Of a stretch of 64,000 nucleotides of DNA, positions 51,897-60,829 are shown piece after piece. Within the stretch, counting starts at the first letter, position 1, and each line of letters begins with the position of its first letter. The stretch comes from Terriglobia bacterium (GTDB taxonomy: Bacteria > Acidobacteriota > Terriglobia > JAIQFV01), in NCBI GenBank assembly GCA_020072965.1, contig JAIQFY010000013.1:1-64000 (forward strand). The letters run 5' to 3'. The translations under genes were made by a program, and so were the position numbers. The notes under the pieces are model-generated. The model did not search any database and had not been told where the DNA came from. It saw only the letters and a program-made list of their open reading frames with translations.

Positions 51897-53132
51897 ATGA
51901 ATCACCCCAAATCCTCAATGATCATAACCGCCCTCCTCGCATTACTCTCGACCGGATCATTCTCTCAGACCCGGGTAACCACTCCCCCGAGGACCGAGCC
52001 CGCCTCGACTCAGACACCACCGGGTCAAGCGGGCAGCGACGAAATTAACAACCTGAACCAGGCCCTTGCGAAACGCGCCGCCGTCCGCAAAGATGCGAGT
52101 AGCGCCAACTCCGACTATGTCATCGGCGCTAACGACTTGGTGGAGATTTCGGTTTTCGACATCAAGGACCTCGATCGCGTCGTCCGCGTCAGCAATCAGG
52201 GAAGGATTTCGCTTCCGTTGATTGGTTCCTTGCAGGCCTCGGGTCTGACCGCGCACGACCTCGAAATCGTGATTGCCGAATTGCTACGGCAAAAATACGT
52301 CAAAAACCCGCAGGTCAGCGTGTTTATTAAGGAATTTCAAAGTCGGCCGGTCGCTATTTACGGTGCCGTTAAGAAACCCGGAATTGTGCAGCTTCAGTCT
52401 CCCCGGACCCTGATTGAATTGCTGGCGATGGCCGAGGGTTTCACTGAAGATGTCGGGGATTTCATTACGGTGCGGAGGCACGCGGCCTCGCCTATCAATG
52501 CTCAGGTTGCATCTGACAGAGCGTCGGAAGAGAGGGGGGCCGCTACCGGCAGCGGGAGCGCCCCTGAAACGGAGAGCAGCAGTAAATCGCCCCAACCAAT
52601 TGTTGATCCAATGGCTCAAAGCACCGGCACAGGTTCCCCTGACATCGCCAACGCATCCGAGCCGCCATCGGCATCCCCTGTCTCCAAAGATCAGGTCGAC
52701 ATCATCAAAATCAAGATTTTTGACCTCATCAACTCCGGCGACCCCAAGTATAACCTCATGATCGAACCCGGCGATGCCATCAACGTTGCGAAAGCGGGCA
52801 TTGTCTATGTGGCGGGCGATGTGGGACGCCCGGGAGGATTTGTGCTCAAGGAGCGGGAATCGCTCACGGTGTTACAGGCGGTATCGTTGGCCGAGGGGGT
52901 GCACTCGACCGCAGCGAAAAGCGCGACTCGTATCATCCGCAAGCACTCCGATGGAAAGAAAGAAGAGATCCCCATCGACCTGGGCAAGATCTTTGAAGGA
53001 AAGGCCCCGGATCTGGCTTTGCAAAACAACGACGTCCTTTTTATACCCGCCAGCGCCGGCAAGACCGCATTTAAACGAAGTGCGGAAGCCGCCCTGCAAA
53101 TCGCGACGGGAGTTATAATTTATAGAAGATAG
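51897..53132 (+). CDS. Wza-type polysaccharide export protein (SLBB domains)
   Basis: A 411-residue protein of the outer-membrane polysaccharide export family. The leader is about 1-22 (MIITALLALLSTGSFSQ) and lacks a lipobox cysteine. The Poly_export domain is at about 65-145 (DYVIGANDLVEISVFDIKDL, then RISLPLIGSLQASGLT). A first SLBB domain (about 148-195, AIYGAVKKPGIVQL) is followed by a 60-residue Ser/Pro-rich insert (about 200-260) and a second SLBB domain (about 300-385, VYVAGDVGRPGGFVL). It ends with a basic IIYRR tail. ATG at 51897 is used rather than TTG at 51888. It lies between two copies of the GC-rich repeat motif. Confidence 0.88.
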   Translation: MNHPKSSMIITALLALLSTGSFSQTRVTTPPRTEPASTQTPPGQAGSDEINNLNQALAKRAAVRKDASSANSDYVIGANDLVEISVFDIKDLDRVVRVSNQGRISLPLIGSLQASGLTAHDLEIVIAELLRQKYVKNPQVSVFIKEFQSRPVAIYGAVKKPGIVQLQSPRTLIELLAMAEGFTEDVGDFITVRRHAASPINAQVASDRASEERGAATGSGSAPETESSSKSPQPIVDPMAQSTGTGSPDIANASEPPSASPVSKDQVDIIKIKIFDLINSGDPKYNLMIEPGDAINVAKAGIVYVAGDVGRPGGFVLKERESLTVLQAVSLAEGVHSTAAKSATRIIRKHSDGKKEEIPIDLGKIFEGKAPDLALQNNDVLFIPASAGKTAFKRSAEAALQIATGVIIYRR

Positions 53133-53150
53133 GTGATTCGGGCTGTTCGG

Positions 53151-53183
53151 TCTCTTCGGCCGGCGGACCTCCGGCCGAAGAGA
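53151..53183 (+). repeat. Hairpin-forming copy of the GC-rich motif between export and kinase genes
   Basis: TCTCTTCGGCC (53151-53161) and GGCCGAAGAGA (53173-53183) form a perfect 11-bp stem around an 11-base loop, GGCGGACCTCC. The core GGCGGACC-TTCGGCCG-like sequence recurs upstream of 51897 and 56129. The stem ends 16 bases before the kinase start codon and replaces any clear ribosome site. Confidence 0.65.
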
Positions 53184-53199
53184 TCTCTTGGAAAATCCT

Positions 53200-55524
53200 A
53201 TGGATGAAACAACCGAAGACAAGCTCGTGCCTCGCCATCGCGAGCCAATAGCGCTGGCTCGGCGGTCGAATGTTGAACCCTTGATGACACCCTGGGAGGA
53301 GGACCCCGGCCCCAGGATGCGCGACTACTTCCGTGTCATTAAGAAACGCCGGTGGGTCGTTCTCACCGTGCTCGCGACCATTGTCACGGTCGTCACGATT
53401 TATTCCTTCAAAGCAACACCGGTTTATCAGGCCAAGGCGTTGGTGCAGATCGATCGGGAATCCCCCAATGTCGTCAGCTATAAGGATTTTGTGACCGAGA
53501 ATGCGGACAGCGAGCAGGTGGCGGTGCCGACCCAGGCAAGAGTACTGCAAAGCCGGATCCTGGCCCACCGCGTAATTGATCAGCTCGATCTCCGGCGCCA
53601 CCCGCTGTTCGATCCTGACCGCTCCCAGTCACCTTTTGACACCCTTAGATCCACCGATAAGAAAATCACCCCGCCCACAGTGAACACGGCCAACGATGAA
53701 GAAGAGGCAAAAAAGGAGTCGTTGGTGGTGGATCAGTTTTTAAAACAGCTTGAAGTGCGACCTATGCGGAGCAGCCGTGTGATTGAGGTGGCCTTCAGCT
53801 CGCCGGACCCGGAACTTTCGGCGCGGATCACTAATGCACTGATCAACGGGTTTATCGACCTCAACCTCGAATCAAAGTACGAGGCTACCCTGAAAGCCTC
53901 CGAGTGGCTGCTGAAGCAGTCCGTGGATTTGAAATCGAAGGTGGAAAAAAGTGAAGAAGCGCTGGTGAATTACGCGCGCACCAATCAGATCATATCCGTC
54001 GACGAGAAACAAAACATCGTGACTCAGAAACTCTCCAACCTGAATGAAGAGCTAACCAAGGCGCAGTCGGATCGCATCACAAAGGAATCGCTCTACCGTG
54101 AGATTCATTCTGCCGCAGGGGGAGACGTAAACTTGATTCGCGAGAATTCCTTGATCAAGACCCTTAACGAGCGACAGTCTGACCTGGAACGTCAATATGC
54201 AGATCTGGCGGCCAAGTTTCAACCGGGCTGGCCGGCGGCACAGCAGATCAAATCTCAGCTCGAGGAAGTGAAGAAACAAATCGCTTCCGAGACCCATCGA
54301 ATTCTAAAGGGGATCGACGCCGATTATTTTACCGCGGTCAAACGGGAACAACTGCTGCAGAACGCCTTGGATCAGCAAAAGTCAGAAGCCAACGCGCTGA
54401 ACGAGAAATCGATTCAATACAACATTCTCAAACGCGAAGTCGACACAAACAAGCAGCTCTACGAAGGGCTCCTGCAGCGACTCAAGGAAGCGGGGATTTC
54501 GGCCGGGCTGAAATCCAGCAACATCCGGATCGTCGACCTGGCGGAAGTGCCCAAGGACGCCCTGAGGCCGAAGAAGGCGATGAACATCCTCCTGGGTTTG
54601 CTTGTTGGCCTGGTGTTTGGCGTAGGAATGGCGTTCCTCCTGGAGTTCATGGATACCAGCCTCAAAACGCCCGATGAGGTGGAGCAGCTTCTCCGTCTGC
54701 CTTCGCTGGCGCTGGTGCCGGCGCTTGTCCCTTCGGCCTCACAGAGAATGCTGGTGGGCCGACAGAGCCTGGCTGGCAGGAATGGAAATCCACACGAGAG
54801 GCACCATGCCATTGATCTCATCTCCCAGACGGAGGCTAAATCGATCGTGTCCGAGGCCTTTCGCACCCTGCGCACCTCGGTGCTTCTCTCCACCAATGGC
54901 CATCCGCCGAGGAGCATTCTGATCACGAGCGCCGGTCCGGGTGAAGGGAAGACGAGCACCGCCATCAACCTCGGTATTACGCTGGCGCATCTGGGAAGCC
55001 GGGTGCTGATCATCGACTGCGATATGCGTCGCCCCCGTCTCCACCGGGTCTTCGAGATGCCGCCGGGGAATTCAGGCTTCAGCTCTTTTCTCTCGGGGAA
55101 TGCAAAGCTGGTGCCCTTGATTGTGGAAACCGAGATTCCGAACCTCTATGTCATTCCCGCCGGCATCACTCCCCCCAACCCTTCGGAGTTGATCGGCTCG
55201 GAGATCATGAGGCAGTCGTTGGAAATGCTGTCGGGTCACTTCGATCACGTCATCCTGGACTCCCCGCCGGTCATGTCGGTGACTGACACCACGATCCTCT
55301 CGACCCTGGTCGATGGCGTTGTCCTTGTGGTCCAGGGGGGAACCACGAACCGCGATGCGGCGGCACGCGCAGCCCAGCGACTGCGCGATGTCGGCGCCCG
55401 GGTTTTTGGCACTGTGTTGAATAACGTCGATGTCAGTTCGGCGGACTATGATTATTACTATCACCAGTATTACTACTACTCCTATTATTCGGAAGAAAAA
55501 GAAAAAGACGGAAAGGTGAATTAG
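53200..55524 (+). CDS. Wzc-type polysaccharide co-polymerase and BY-tyrosine kinase
   Basis: A 774-residue inner-membrane protein. TM1 (about 50-70) opens a Wzz domain; a long periplasmic coiled coil follows (about 215-440). The GNVR-like segment and TM2 (about 450-480, NILLGLLVGLVFGVGMAFLL) lead to the cytoplasmic kinase domain (about 545-774). Walker A is SAGPGEGKTSTAINLG (near 578-593), Walker A' is VLIIDCDMRRPR, and Walker B is VILDSPPV. The C-terminus is a tyrosine cluster (YDYYYHQYYYYSYYSEE), the autophosphorylation tail that controls chain length. ATG at 53200 is preferred to TTG at 53188. It partners the export protein upstream. Confidence 0.92.
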   Translation: MDETTEDKLVPRHREPIALARRSNVEPLMTPWEEDPGPRMRDYFRVIKKRRWVVLTVLATIVTVVTIYSFKATPVYQAKALVQIDRESPNVVSYKDFVTENADSEQVAVPTQARVLQSRILAHRVIDQLDLRRHPLFDPDRSQSPFDTLRSTDKKITPPTVNTANDEEEAKKESLVVDQFLKQLEVRPMRSSRVIEVAFSSPDPELSARITNALINGFIDLNLESKYEATLKASEWLLKQSVDLKSKVEKSEEALVNYARTNQIISVDEKQNIVTQKLSNLNEELTKAQSDRITKESLYREIHSAAGGDVNLIRENSLIKTLNERQSDLERQYADLAAKFQPGWPAAQQIKSQLEEVKKQIASETHRILKGIDADYFTAVKREQLLQNALDQQKSEANALNEKSIQYNILKREVDTNKQLYEGLLQRLKEAGISAGLKSSNIRIVDLAEVPKDALRPKKAMNILLGLLVGLVFGVGMAFLLEFMDTSLKTPDEVEQLLRLPSLALVPALVPSASQRMLVGRQSLAGRNGNPHERHHAIDLISQTEAKSIVSEAFRTLRTSVLLSTNGHPPRSILITSAGPGEGKTSTAINLGITLAHLGSRVLIIDCDMRRPRLHRVFEMPPGNSGFSSFLSGNAKLVPLIVETEIPNLYVIPAGITPPNPSELIGSEIMRQSLEMLSGHFDHVILDSPPVMSVTDTTILSTLVDGVVLVVQGGTTNRDAAARAAQRLRDVGARVFGTVLNNVDVSSADYDYYYHQYYYYSYYSEEKEKDGKVN

Positions 55525-55529
55525 ACGAA

Positions 55530-56115
55530 TGGGTCTGCCCGGTCGATTCAGTCTATTCGGTCTGTTCAGTCGGTTCGGTCGAGGGGTTTTGGATGGCTTC
55601 GCAAATACTTGATCAGGGCGGAGATCATCTTCCCAGTTTTTCCAGAACATTGATAAGCATTGCTAAATTGCTCTTCTGCGATGTATCCCTGATCCAGGGC
55701 CACATAGAGGTGGCTCTCGATTTCAGACGCTGAAGCCATCGCAACCTGGAGGAACTGGACGAACTCCCGGTCGGCCCGGCGTTGGAATCCTTCAGCAATA
55801 TTGGCCATGATGGAGACCGACGCGCGGCGCATTTGATCACGCAATCCAAAGTCGCGATGAATTCCACCGCTCTTTGTCAAACCGTAAATGAGTTTTGTTA
55901 ACTCTCTTGCTTCCTGCCAGCATTTTAGATCTTCAAACCTGTGGACAGTCATGTCAATTATCCAGGGGGAGTGTTCTTGAAACGCTGGGGGACTCATAAA
56001 AGATTACAGCTCGCCGGCTCCTTTTTCAATGCAATAAAGCCTGCCCCCTCCCTGACCGAACAGACCAAATGGACTGAACCAATCCGCCAAAAACCCGGCG
56101 GACCTTCGGCCGGAT
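55530..56115. mobile_element. Putative cassette: S23/IVP gene between inverted decamer-type repeats
   Basis: The left arm (about 55530-55585) is built of ten-base units such as GGTCTGTTCA and GGTTCGGTCG. The right arm (about 56052-56115) holds the complements (GACCGAACAGACC, GGACTGAACC) plus the GC-rich CCGGCGGACCTTCGGCC motif. One S23/IVP gene lies between them on the minus strand, against the direction of the surrounding operon. No transposase is present. The architecture repeats that of 1797-2312 with unrelated unit sequences. Confidence 0.5.
55566..55952 (-). CDS. Four-helix-bundle protein, S23/IVP family (second copy type)
   Basis: A 128-residue soluble protein with the full family signature: VHRFEDLKCWQEARELTKLI at the start, then LRDQMRRASVSIMANIAEGF (about 39-58) and REFVQFLQVAMASASEIESH (about 64-83). 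It is only distantly similar to the copy at 1892. It is the only minus-strand gene in the exopolysaccharide cluster and interrupts the spacing between the kinase and TPR genes. ATG at 55952 is chosen because the conserved region begins there; the frame extends to 55997. Function of the family is unsettled. Confidence 0.9.
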   Translation of the reverse strand: MTVHRFEDLKCWQEARELTKLIYGLTKSGGIHRDFGLRDQMRRASVSIMANIAEGFQRRADREFVQFLQVAMASASEIESHLYVALDQGYIAEEQFSNAYQCSGKTGKMISALIKYLRSHPKPLDRTD

Positions 56116-56128
56116 AGACCGATTCCCC

Positions 56129-57613
56129 TTGTCTCTCCCCCTCAAAAGCCTGGTCTTCGCAACCGTCTTGATTTTCTGCCTGACCCTCGCCTATTTCACG
56201 GTTCGAAATTACACTATAGAAACGCTCCTCGATAGGGCTCCCACCAAGAGTAACCTCTTGGATCTGGATCGAATCGCACCCAACAACCCGTTTGTCAGTG
56301 CAGCCCTCGGCCGACTGTATCAATATTCCGCCGAGGATTACGACTTGCAGCAGGCCATCGCGCACTACCAGCGCGCCTCTGCGGCCAACCCCTACGACTC
56401 CGGGACATGGCAAAATCTTGCCAAGGCATATGAAGCTTCGGGTCTGGTTGGGGAAGCTGCCCGTGCGCTTCAAAACGCCACAGCGGCAGCGCCATCCTCA
56501 ACCGCGGTTCATTGGTCGATGGCCAACTTTCTGGTGAGAAACGCTTCCGATCCCACGCTCTTAACCGCAGGCCTTATGTCTTCCGATGCACCCATCGACA
56601 ATGCGCCAACGACCAACCGAGTCGACCGGAGCAAGGAAACGATGGAGGGTTCCACAAAGTTTGAGATTCCAGCGCGACTCAATGGAATCCTCCTCGAAGA
56701 ACTTAGGCGCACGATCGACCTCGATTCCAATTCCCTGACAGGGGCTTTATCCCTGGCCTCCCACGCGGGGATCGACCCACGAATCACCTATCGGACCGTT
56801 GTTCCCGCCAACGCTCCAGAACAATTTGCCGCCATCAACTGGTTCGCTGCCATGAAGGAGTGGGATACTGCGACTTTAGGATGGGACAGCCTCTCGAATT
56901 CAGGCAACCCCTTCGACATTCAGCAGACCCTCCCTTACATCGATGCCCTCATCTCCAATGATCGCATTTTTGAGGCGAATGCGACTTGGTCGCGGGCACT
57001 CTCACTCACCCACTACCTGGAAGCGACACTTTACAGAACCGCTCTCGATCCGATTGGTTCCGGGAGCTATAGCCGGAGCACTGGCAATACTCCCGATCTT
57101 TCTCATTCAACCCAGAATCTCATTTTTAATCCCACCTTCTCCCGCGAGCCGCTCAACGGGGGCTTTGATTGGCGGATCTTCGATACCCGCGAGGCCCCGG
57201 TTCGTATCGACAAGCAGACCTTTCTCAAGAATCGCCGATCCCTCCGCATCGAGTTCACGGGCAGCTCCAATCTGGATTTTGCACACGTGTATCAGTATGT
57301 TCCGGTAAGACCGTCAACCCCTTATGATTTTTCCGTCTGGCTCAAAACCCAGGGAATTAATACCGATCACGGCCTCTATTTTGAAATCATTGATATTCAT
57401 CTTGCCAGCCGCACTCCGCAATCCGCGGCGGTTCTCTTTCAAACGACACAACTCTTGGGTGACAACGAGTGGACAGAACTGAATCAGCAATTTACGACGG
57501 GACCTTCGACCCACCTTCTGGTGGTTCGCCTACGTCGATCCCCGTCACCTAAATTCGATAACCTCATTAAGGGGCGGGTATGGATCGGAAATGTGATGCT
57601 TGTGGAAAGATGA
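56129..57613 (+). CDS. TPR-containing exopolysaccharide-cluster protein with C-terminal CBM-like domain
   Basis: A 494-residue protein. An N-terminal signal anchor (about 4-26, LKSLVFATVLIFCLTLAYF) is followed by TPR-like repeats (about 40-130, NPFVSAALGRLYQYSAEDYD and YDSGTWQNLAKAYEASG) and a helical middle. The C-terminal beta domain (about 330-494) contains NLIFNPTFSREPLNGGFDWR and SLRIEFTGSSN and resembles carbohydrate-binding or F5/8-like jelly-roll modules. The only upstream in-frame start is TTG at 56129, with no ribosome site, directly after a repeat copy, so the repeat may have replaced the original 5' end. A scaffold role in polymer assembly is inferred. Confidence 0.72.
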   Translation: MSLPLKSLVFATVLIFCLTLAYFTVRNYTIETLLDRAPTKSNLLDLDRIAPNNPFVSAALGRLYQYSAEDYDLQQAIAHYQRASAANPYDSGTWQNLAKAYEASGLVGEAARALQNATAAAPSSTAVHWSMANFLVRNASDPTLLTAGLMSSDAPIDNAPTTNRVDRSKETMEGSTKFEIPARLNGILLEELRRTIDLDSNSLTGALSLASHAGIDPRITYRTVVPANAPEQFAAINWFAAMKEWDTATLGWDSLSNSGNPFDIQQTLPYIDALISNDRIFEANATWSRALSLTHYLEATLYRTALDPIGSGSYSRSTGNTPDLSHSTQNLIFNPTFSREPLNGGFDWRIFDTREAPVRIDKQTFLKNRRSLRIEFTGSSNLDFAHVYQYVPVRPSTPYDFSVWLKTQGINTDHGLYFEIIDIHLASRTPQSAAVLFQTTQLLGDNEWTELNQQFTTGPSTHLLVVRLRRSPSPKFDNLIKGRVWIGNVMLVER

Positions 57614-57628
57614 ATAGACCAATCTCCC

Positions 57629-59215
57629 ATGCATAAATCTGTCCAATATGGAATTCTGGCCGTAATTGTTGCCTCTCCCCTGGCATTCGGCTCCGTCGAG
57701 CCCTGGGCCTATTCCCTGATCGACCTGTTCGGCTTCCTGCTCCTGCTTGTTTGGACATTCAATCGGCTCTTTATGCCATCCCCCGAGGGATCTGCTGATC
57801 CGAAGGGCATGAACGGCCGGCCGGGCGAACCAATAGAACCGGCTGGGTGGCTGCGCGGCCGAGAGAGATCCGCCCGGCAGAACCGCATGACTCTTTACCT
57901 GTTGTCCGCCTTCATTGGCTTGGTGGTTCTTCAGCTTGTACCGCTTCCGGTCCCCGTTGTCCGCCTGCTTTCTCCCGCCCGGATCAATTTTATTGAAAAG
58001 CTTCATCTGGGCGCCCCGAGTGCCGTGACATTGTCGGCAAACCCCTATTTGACTTCCATCGCCTTACTGAACTTTATGGGTCTCCTGGTTTATTTCTTCC
58101 TCATTACACGTTTGCTCGCTTCTCCGACCAAACAAGCGAATAAGCCGGACAGGCCCAACGGTAAAACCGATCAAACGACCGCGCTGAATGAACGGCCGGG
58201 CATGTTCCAAAGTCTAGCGAATAGTGCTTCCTCCGGTTTCCGCCGCGTGGCCGTGAGGAATTTGTTTTTGAAGAAACTCACACTGACCCTGATCGCCACA
58301 GGTTTTCTTGTGGCGCTATTTGGAATTATTCAAAAACTTTCCGGCGCCCAGGAGATTTACTGGATCCGAAAACTCACCCACGGCGGCTCCCTCATGGGTC
58401 CCTTTGTGAACCGGGATCATTTTGCCGGGTATATTGAGATGACCTTTGGCGTGACGCTGGGGCTCCTGCTTTTTCTCAAACGACAGGCAGGGTATCGCTG
58501 GCTCCTGGGGTTGGCAGCTGTGTTGATGGGCGCGGCGATGCTTTACTCCGGCTCTCGCGGGGGCATCGTATGTTTTCTCTTCGAACTGGTCTGTGCAGGA
58601 ATACTCCTCTTCGCGTTTCGGCCCGAAGGGTCAATCCGACTCAAGAAACCCGAAAATCCGTTGACCTCGGGGCTCGTCATCCCAATCCTGCTCCTTGCGG
58701 TGATTGCCGCGATTTCATGGATTGGCCCTGAAGCGGTCCTGGGCCGGTTGAACGAAGACGCCTCGCAAAACGATCGTCTTCCCGTCTGGCGCGACACGTG
58801 GGCAATCGTCAAGAGCTTCCCCATCTTCGGCTCGGGCCTGGGAACGTTCCGCAGTGTCTTTCCACACTATCAATCGAAGGATTTCCCGGTCCAGTTCCTG
58901 CAGGCCCACAACGACTATATGCAATTGCTCTCTGAGACCGGAATCCTGGGGGCAGGCATGATCCTGATCGCCCTTGCAACACTCGGATACCGTCCGTTTC
59001 GCGAACGAAGATCTTCCTCCCGGCAGATCCTGTGGCCGGAAAACCGGGAGAGGCGAGGCTCTCTCAAGGAAGGGCATCATTTCAGCCGCGCCGCTCGGCT
59101 TGGGGCGCTGATTGGAATCTGTGGGATGCTCCTCCATAGCTGTTTTGATTTCAATTTACAGATCCCATCAAATGCCTTGCTCTTCACAACCCTCTGCGCC
59201 GTGGTGTCGGGTTGA
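57629..59215 (+). CDS. O-antigen ligase/polymerase-family (Wzy_C) membrane protein, first copy
   Basis: A 528-residue protein with about 10-12 transmembrane helices. The Wzy_C region is at about 285-440: VNRDHFAGYIEM, GAAMLYSGSRGG and then PVWRDTWAIVKSFPIFGSGLGTF with HNDYMQLLSETG. The periplasmic RDHFAG and HNDY motifs are typical of the O-antigen ligase/polymerase superfamily. Two hydrophilic inserts (about 50-90 and 167-195) separate early helices, and the second is encoded by sequence resembling the cluster's decamer repeats. Whether it polymerises or ligates cannot be told; a second relative is at 60830. Confidence 0.82.
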   Translation: MHKSVQYGILAVIVASPLAFGSVEPWAYSLIDLFGFLLLLVWTFNRLFMPSPEGSADPKGMNGRPGEPIEPAGWLRGRERSARQNRMTLYLLSAFIGLVVLQLVPLPVPVVRLLSPARINFIEKLHLGAPSAVTLSANPYLTSIALLNFMGLLVYFFLITRLLASPTKQANKPDRPNGKTDQTTALNERPGMFQSLANSASSGFRRVAVRNLFLKKLTLTLIATGFLVALFGIIQKLSGAQEIYWIRKLTHGGSLMGPFVNRDHFAGYIEMTFGVTLGLLLFLKRQAGYRWLLGLAAVLMGAAMLYSGSRGGIVCFLFELVCAGILLFAFRPEGSIRLKKPENPLTSGLVIPILLLAVIAAISWIGPEAVLGRLNEDASQNDRLPVWRDTWAIVKSFPIFGSGLGTFRSVFPHYQSKDFPVQFLQAHNDYMQLLSETGILGAGMILIALATLGYRPFRERRSSSRQILWPENRERRGSLKEGHHFSRAARLGALIGICGMLLHSCFDFNLQIPSNALLFTTLCAVVSG

Positions 59216-59332
59216 TAGCGGCCACCGAACTGACTCACGAACGGATGAAAAGCACTGGTCTGACCAAGTAACCGTTCATCTCACGATGGGAAGCACGCAG
59301 ATCGTTCGACTTCTCAAGTCAGGTCGCCTCTT

Positions 59333-60673
59333 TTGACTTATTGGAAACAATTGATAGGAATCGAGGGCGGCGATTCGCCAGCCTCGCTGGGCTTGCGCTT
59401 GAGGGCCGGCATCGCGTGGAACTTCATAGCGGTATTTTTCAATCAGGGCAGCACCCTCGCCATTAACATCGTGGTCGCCCGTTTACTGGGACGCGAAACC
59501 TTTGGCGAGTACGCCATGCTCTACAGCACCCTGGTAGTCATCTCGACCATTGCGCAGCTCTCCACCGGATACACTTCCACGAAATATGTCGCGGAGTTCC
59601 GAACCGTGGACAAAGAAAAGGCAGGGCGCCTTCTCACGCTGTGCTTTCTGGTTTCCGCCGTGTCCGCAGCCATTGGAGCCTTTGCATTGTTGGGTACTTC
59701 CTCGTGGCTTGCGGGGGTGGTGTTGCGGGCTCCTCACTTGGTAGTGGGGCTGAAAGTCGGGTCCGCTTTTTTATTTTTCTCGACCATCAACGGATATCAA
59801 ATGGGGGCATTGGCGGGCCTGGAAGGATATCGAGGGTTGGCCAAGGCCGGTGTCGCCAGTGGACTGGCCGCTCTCCTGGGCGTCTCACTCGGAGCCTACG
59901 GTTATGGTTTGAATGGGGCGATGATCGGGCTCGCCCTGACCGCCCTTCTCCGTTGTCTTCTTCACAACGTGTGGCTGCGCCGGGAGCTGGCCCGGCAGGG
60001 ATTCGGCCTGCGGTTTGAAGGGCTGGCGAACGAGGGTTCCATCCTTTACCGGTTTGCGCTGCCCGTGGCCCTCATGACTTATGTGTCGTTCCTGACGGTA
60101 TGGGTCGCAAATCTGCTGCTGGTGCGTCGGCCAAGCGGGTATGCCCAGTTGGCACTCTATAGCGCCGCGACAAGCATCCGCCTGCTGGTGCTTTTCCTTC
60201 CCAATGTGATCAACAACGTCGGATTGTCGGTCCTGAATAATGAAAGGGGAAAGGGTGACCTGCGCCGCTACCGGGAGGTCTTTCGTGTCAATGTCACCAT
60301 GATATTTCTGGCGGTGCTCATTCCGGGAATGGTGCTGGCGATTGGGGGGAACGCTGCCCTGGGTGTCTTTGGCCGGAGTTTTCATGAGGGCTATCCGGTT
60401 CTTGTCCTGTTGCTCCTGTCCACGATTCCGGAGGGCCTTAGCATGGGTTTATATCAGCTCATCCAGTCCCAGGAAAAAATGTGGCTCTCTTTTGCTTTCA
60501 TCGTCGTTCCGAAGGAGATCGTGTTTCTGACGTTGGCTTACATGTTGACGAGACAATACGGGGCGTTTGGTTTGGCGGGCGCCTATCTGATTGCCGCCAC
60601 GGTCGGCCTCGTGAGCCACTCCGCGATAGTTTTACAACTCACTAAGAGAAAAAGCATCGCCGCATTCGCATAG
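59333..60673 (+). CDS. Polysaccharide flippase, Wzx/MOP family
   Basis: A 446-residue membrane protein with about 12 helices. AGIAWNFIAVFFNQGSTLAI and VARLLGRETFGEYAMLYST near the N-terminus match the polysaccharide_synt/Wzx family, which flips lipid-linked repeat units across the inner membrane. The TTG start at 59333 is the first in frame and is weakly supported; no clear ribosome site is visible and no better start lies close. It lies 117 bases after the first ligase-like gene and 156 before the second. Confidence 0.87.
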   Translation: MTYWKQLIGIEGGDSPASLGLRLRAGIAWNFIAVFFNQGSTLAINIVVARLLGRETFGEYAMLYSTLVVISTIAQLSTGYTSTKYVAEFRTVDKEKAGRLLTLCFLVSAVSAAIGAFALLGTSSWLAGVVLRAPHLVVGLKVGSAFLFFSTINGYQMGALAGLEGYRGLAKAGVASGLAALLGVSLGAYGYGLNGAMIGLALTALLRCLLHNVWLRRELARQGFGLRFEGLANEGSILYRFALPVALMTYVSFLTVWVANLLLVRRPSGYAQLALYSAATSIRLLVLFLPNVINNVGLSVLNNERGKGDLRRYREVFRVNVTMIFLAVLIPGMVLAIGGNAALGVFGRSFHEGYPVLVLLLLSTIPEGLSMGLYQLIQSQEKMWLSFAFIVVPKEIVFLTLAYMLTRQYGAFGLAGAYLIAATVGLVSHSAIVLQLTKRKSIAAFA

Positions 60674-60829
60674 GGGAGGTTTGTCGCCTGCAATGGGATG
60701 AGGGATGGAGGTCAGTTGTGGGATCCGGATCTGGTCTGGCACGTCGGATTTTGTTGTTGTAGGCTTGCATCTTTAGTCTATCGAGAAGACACGCCGCCCA
60801 TGAGTGGGTTGGCCCTTGAAAGGAGATAA

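Noticed and set aside
60737-60753. TGGCAC before the second ligase-like gene, resembling a sigma-54 -24 box
   Set aside because: The -12 position reads ATTTTG without the essential GC at the right spacing.
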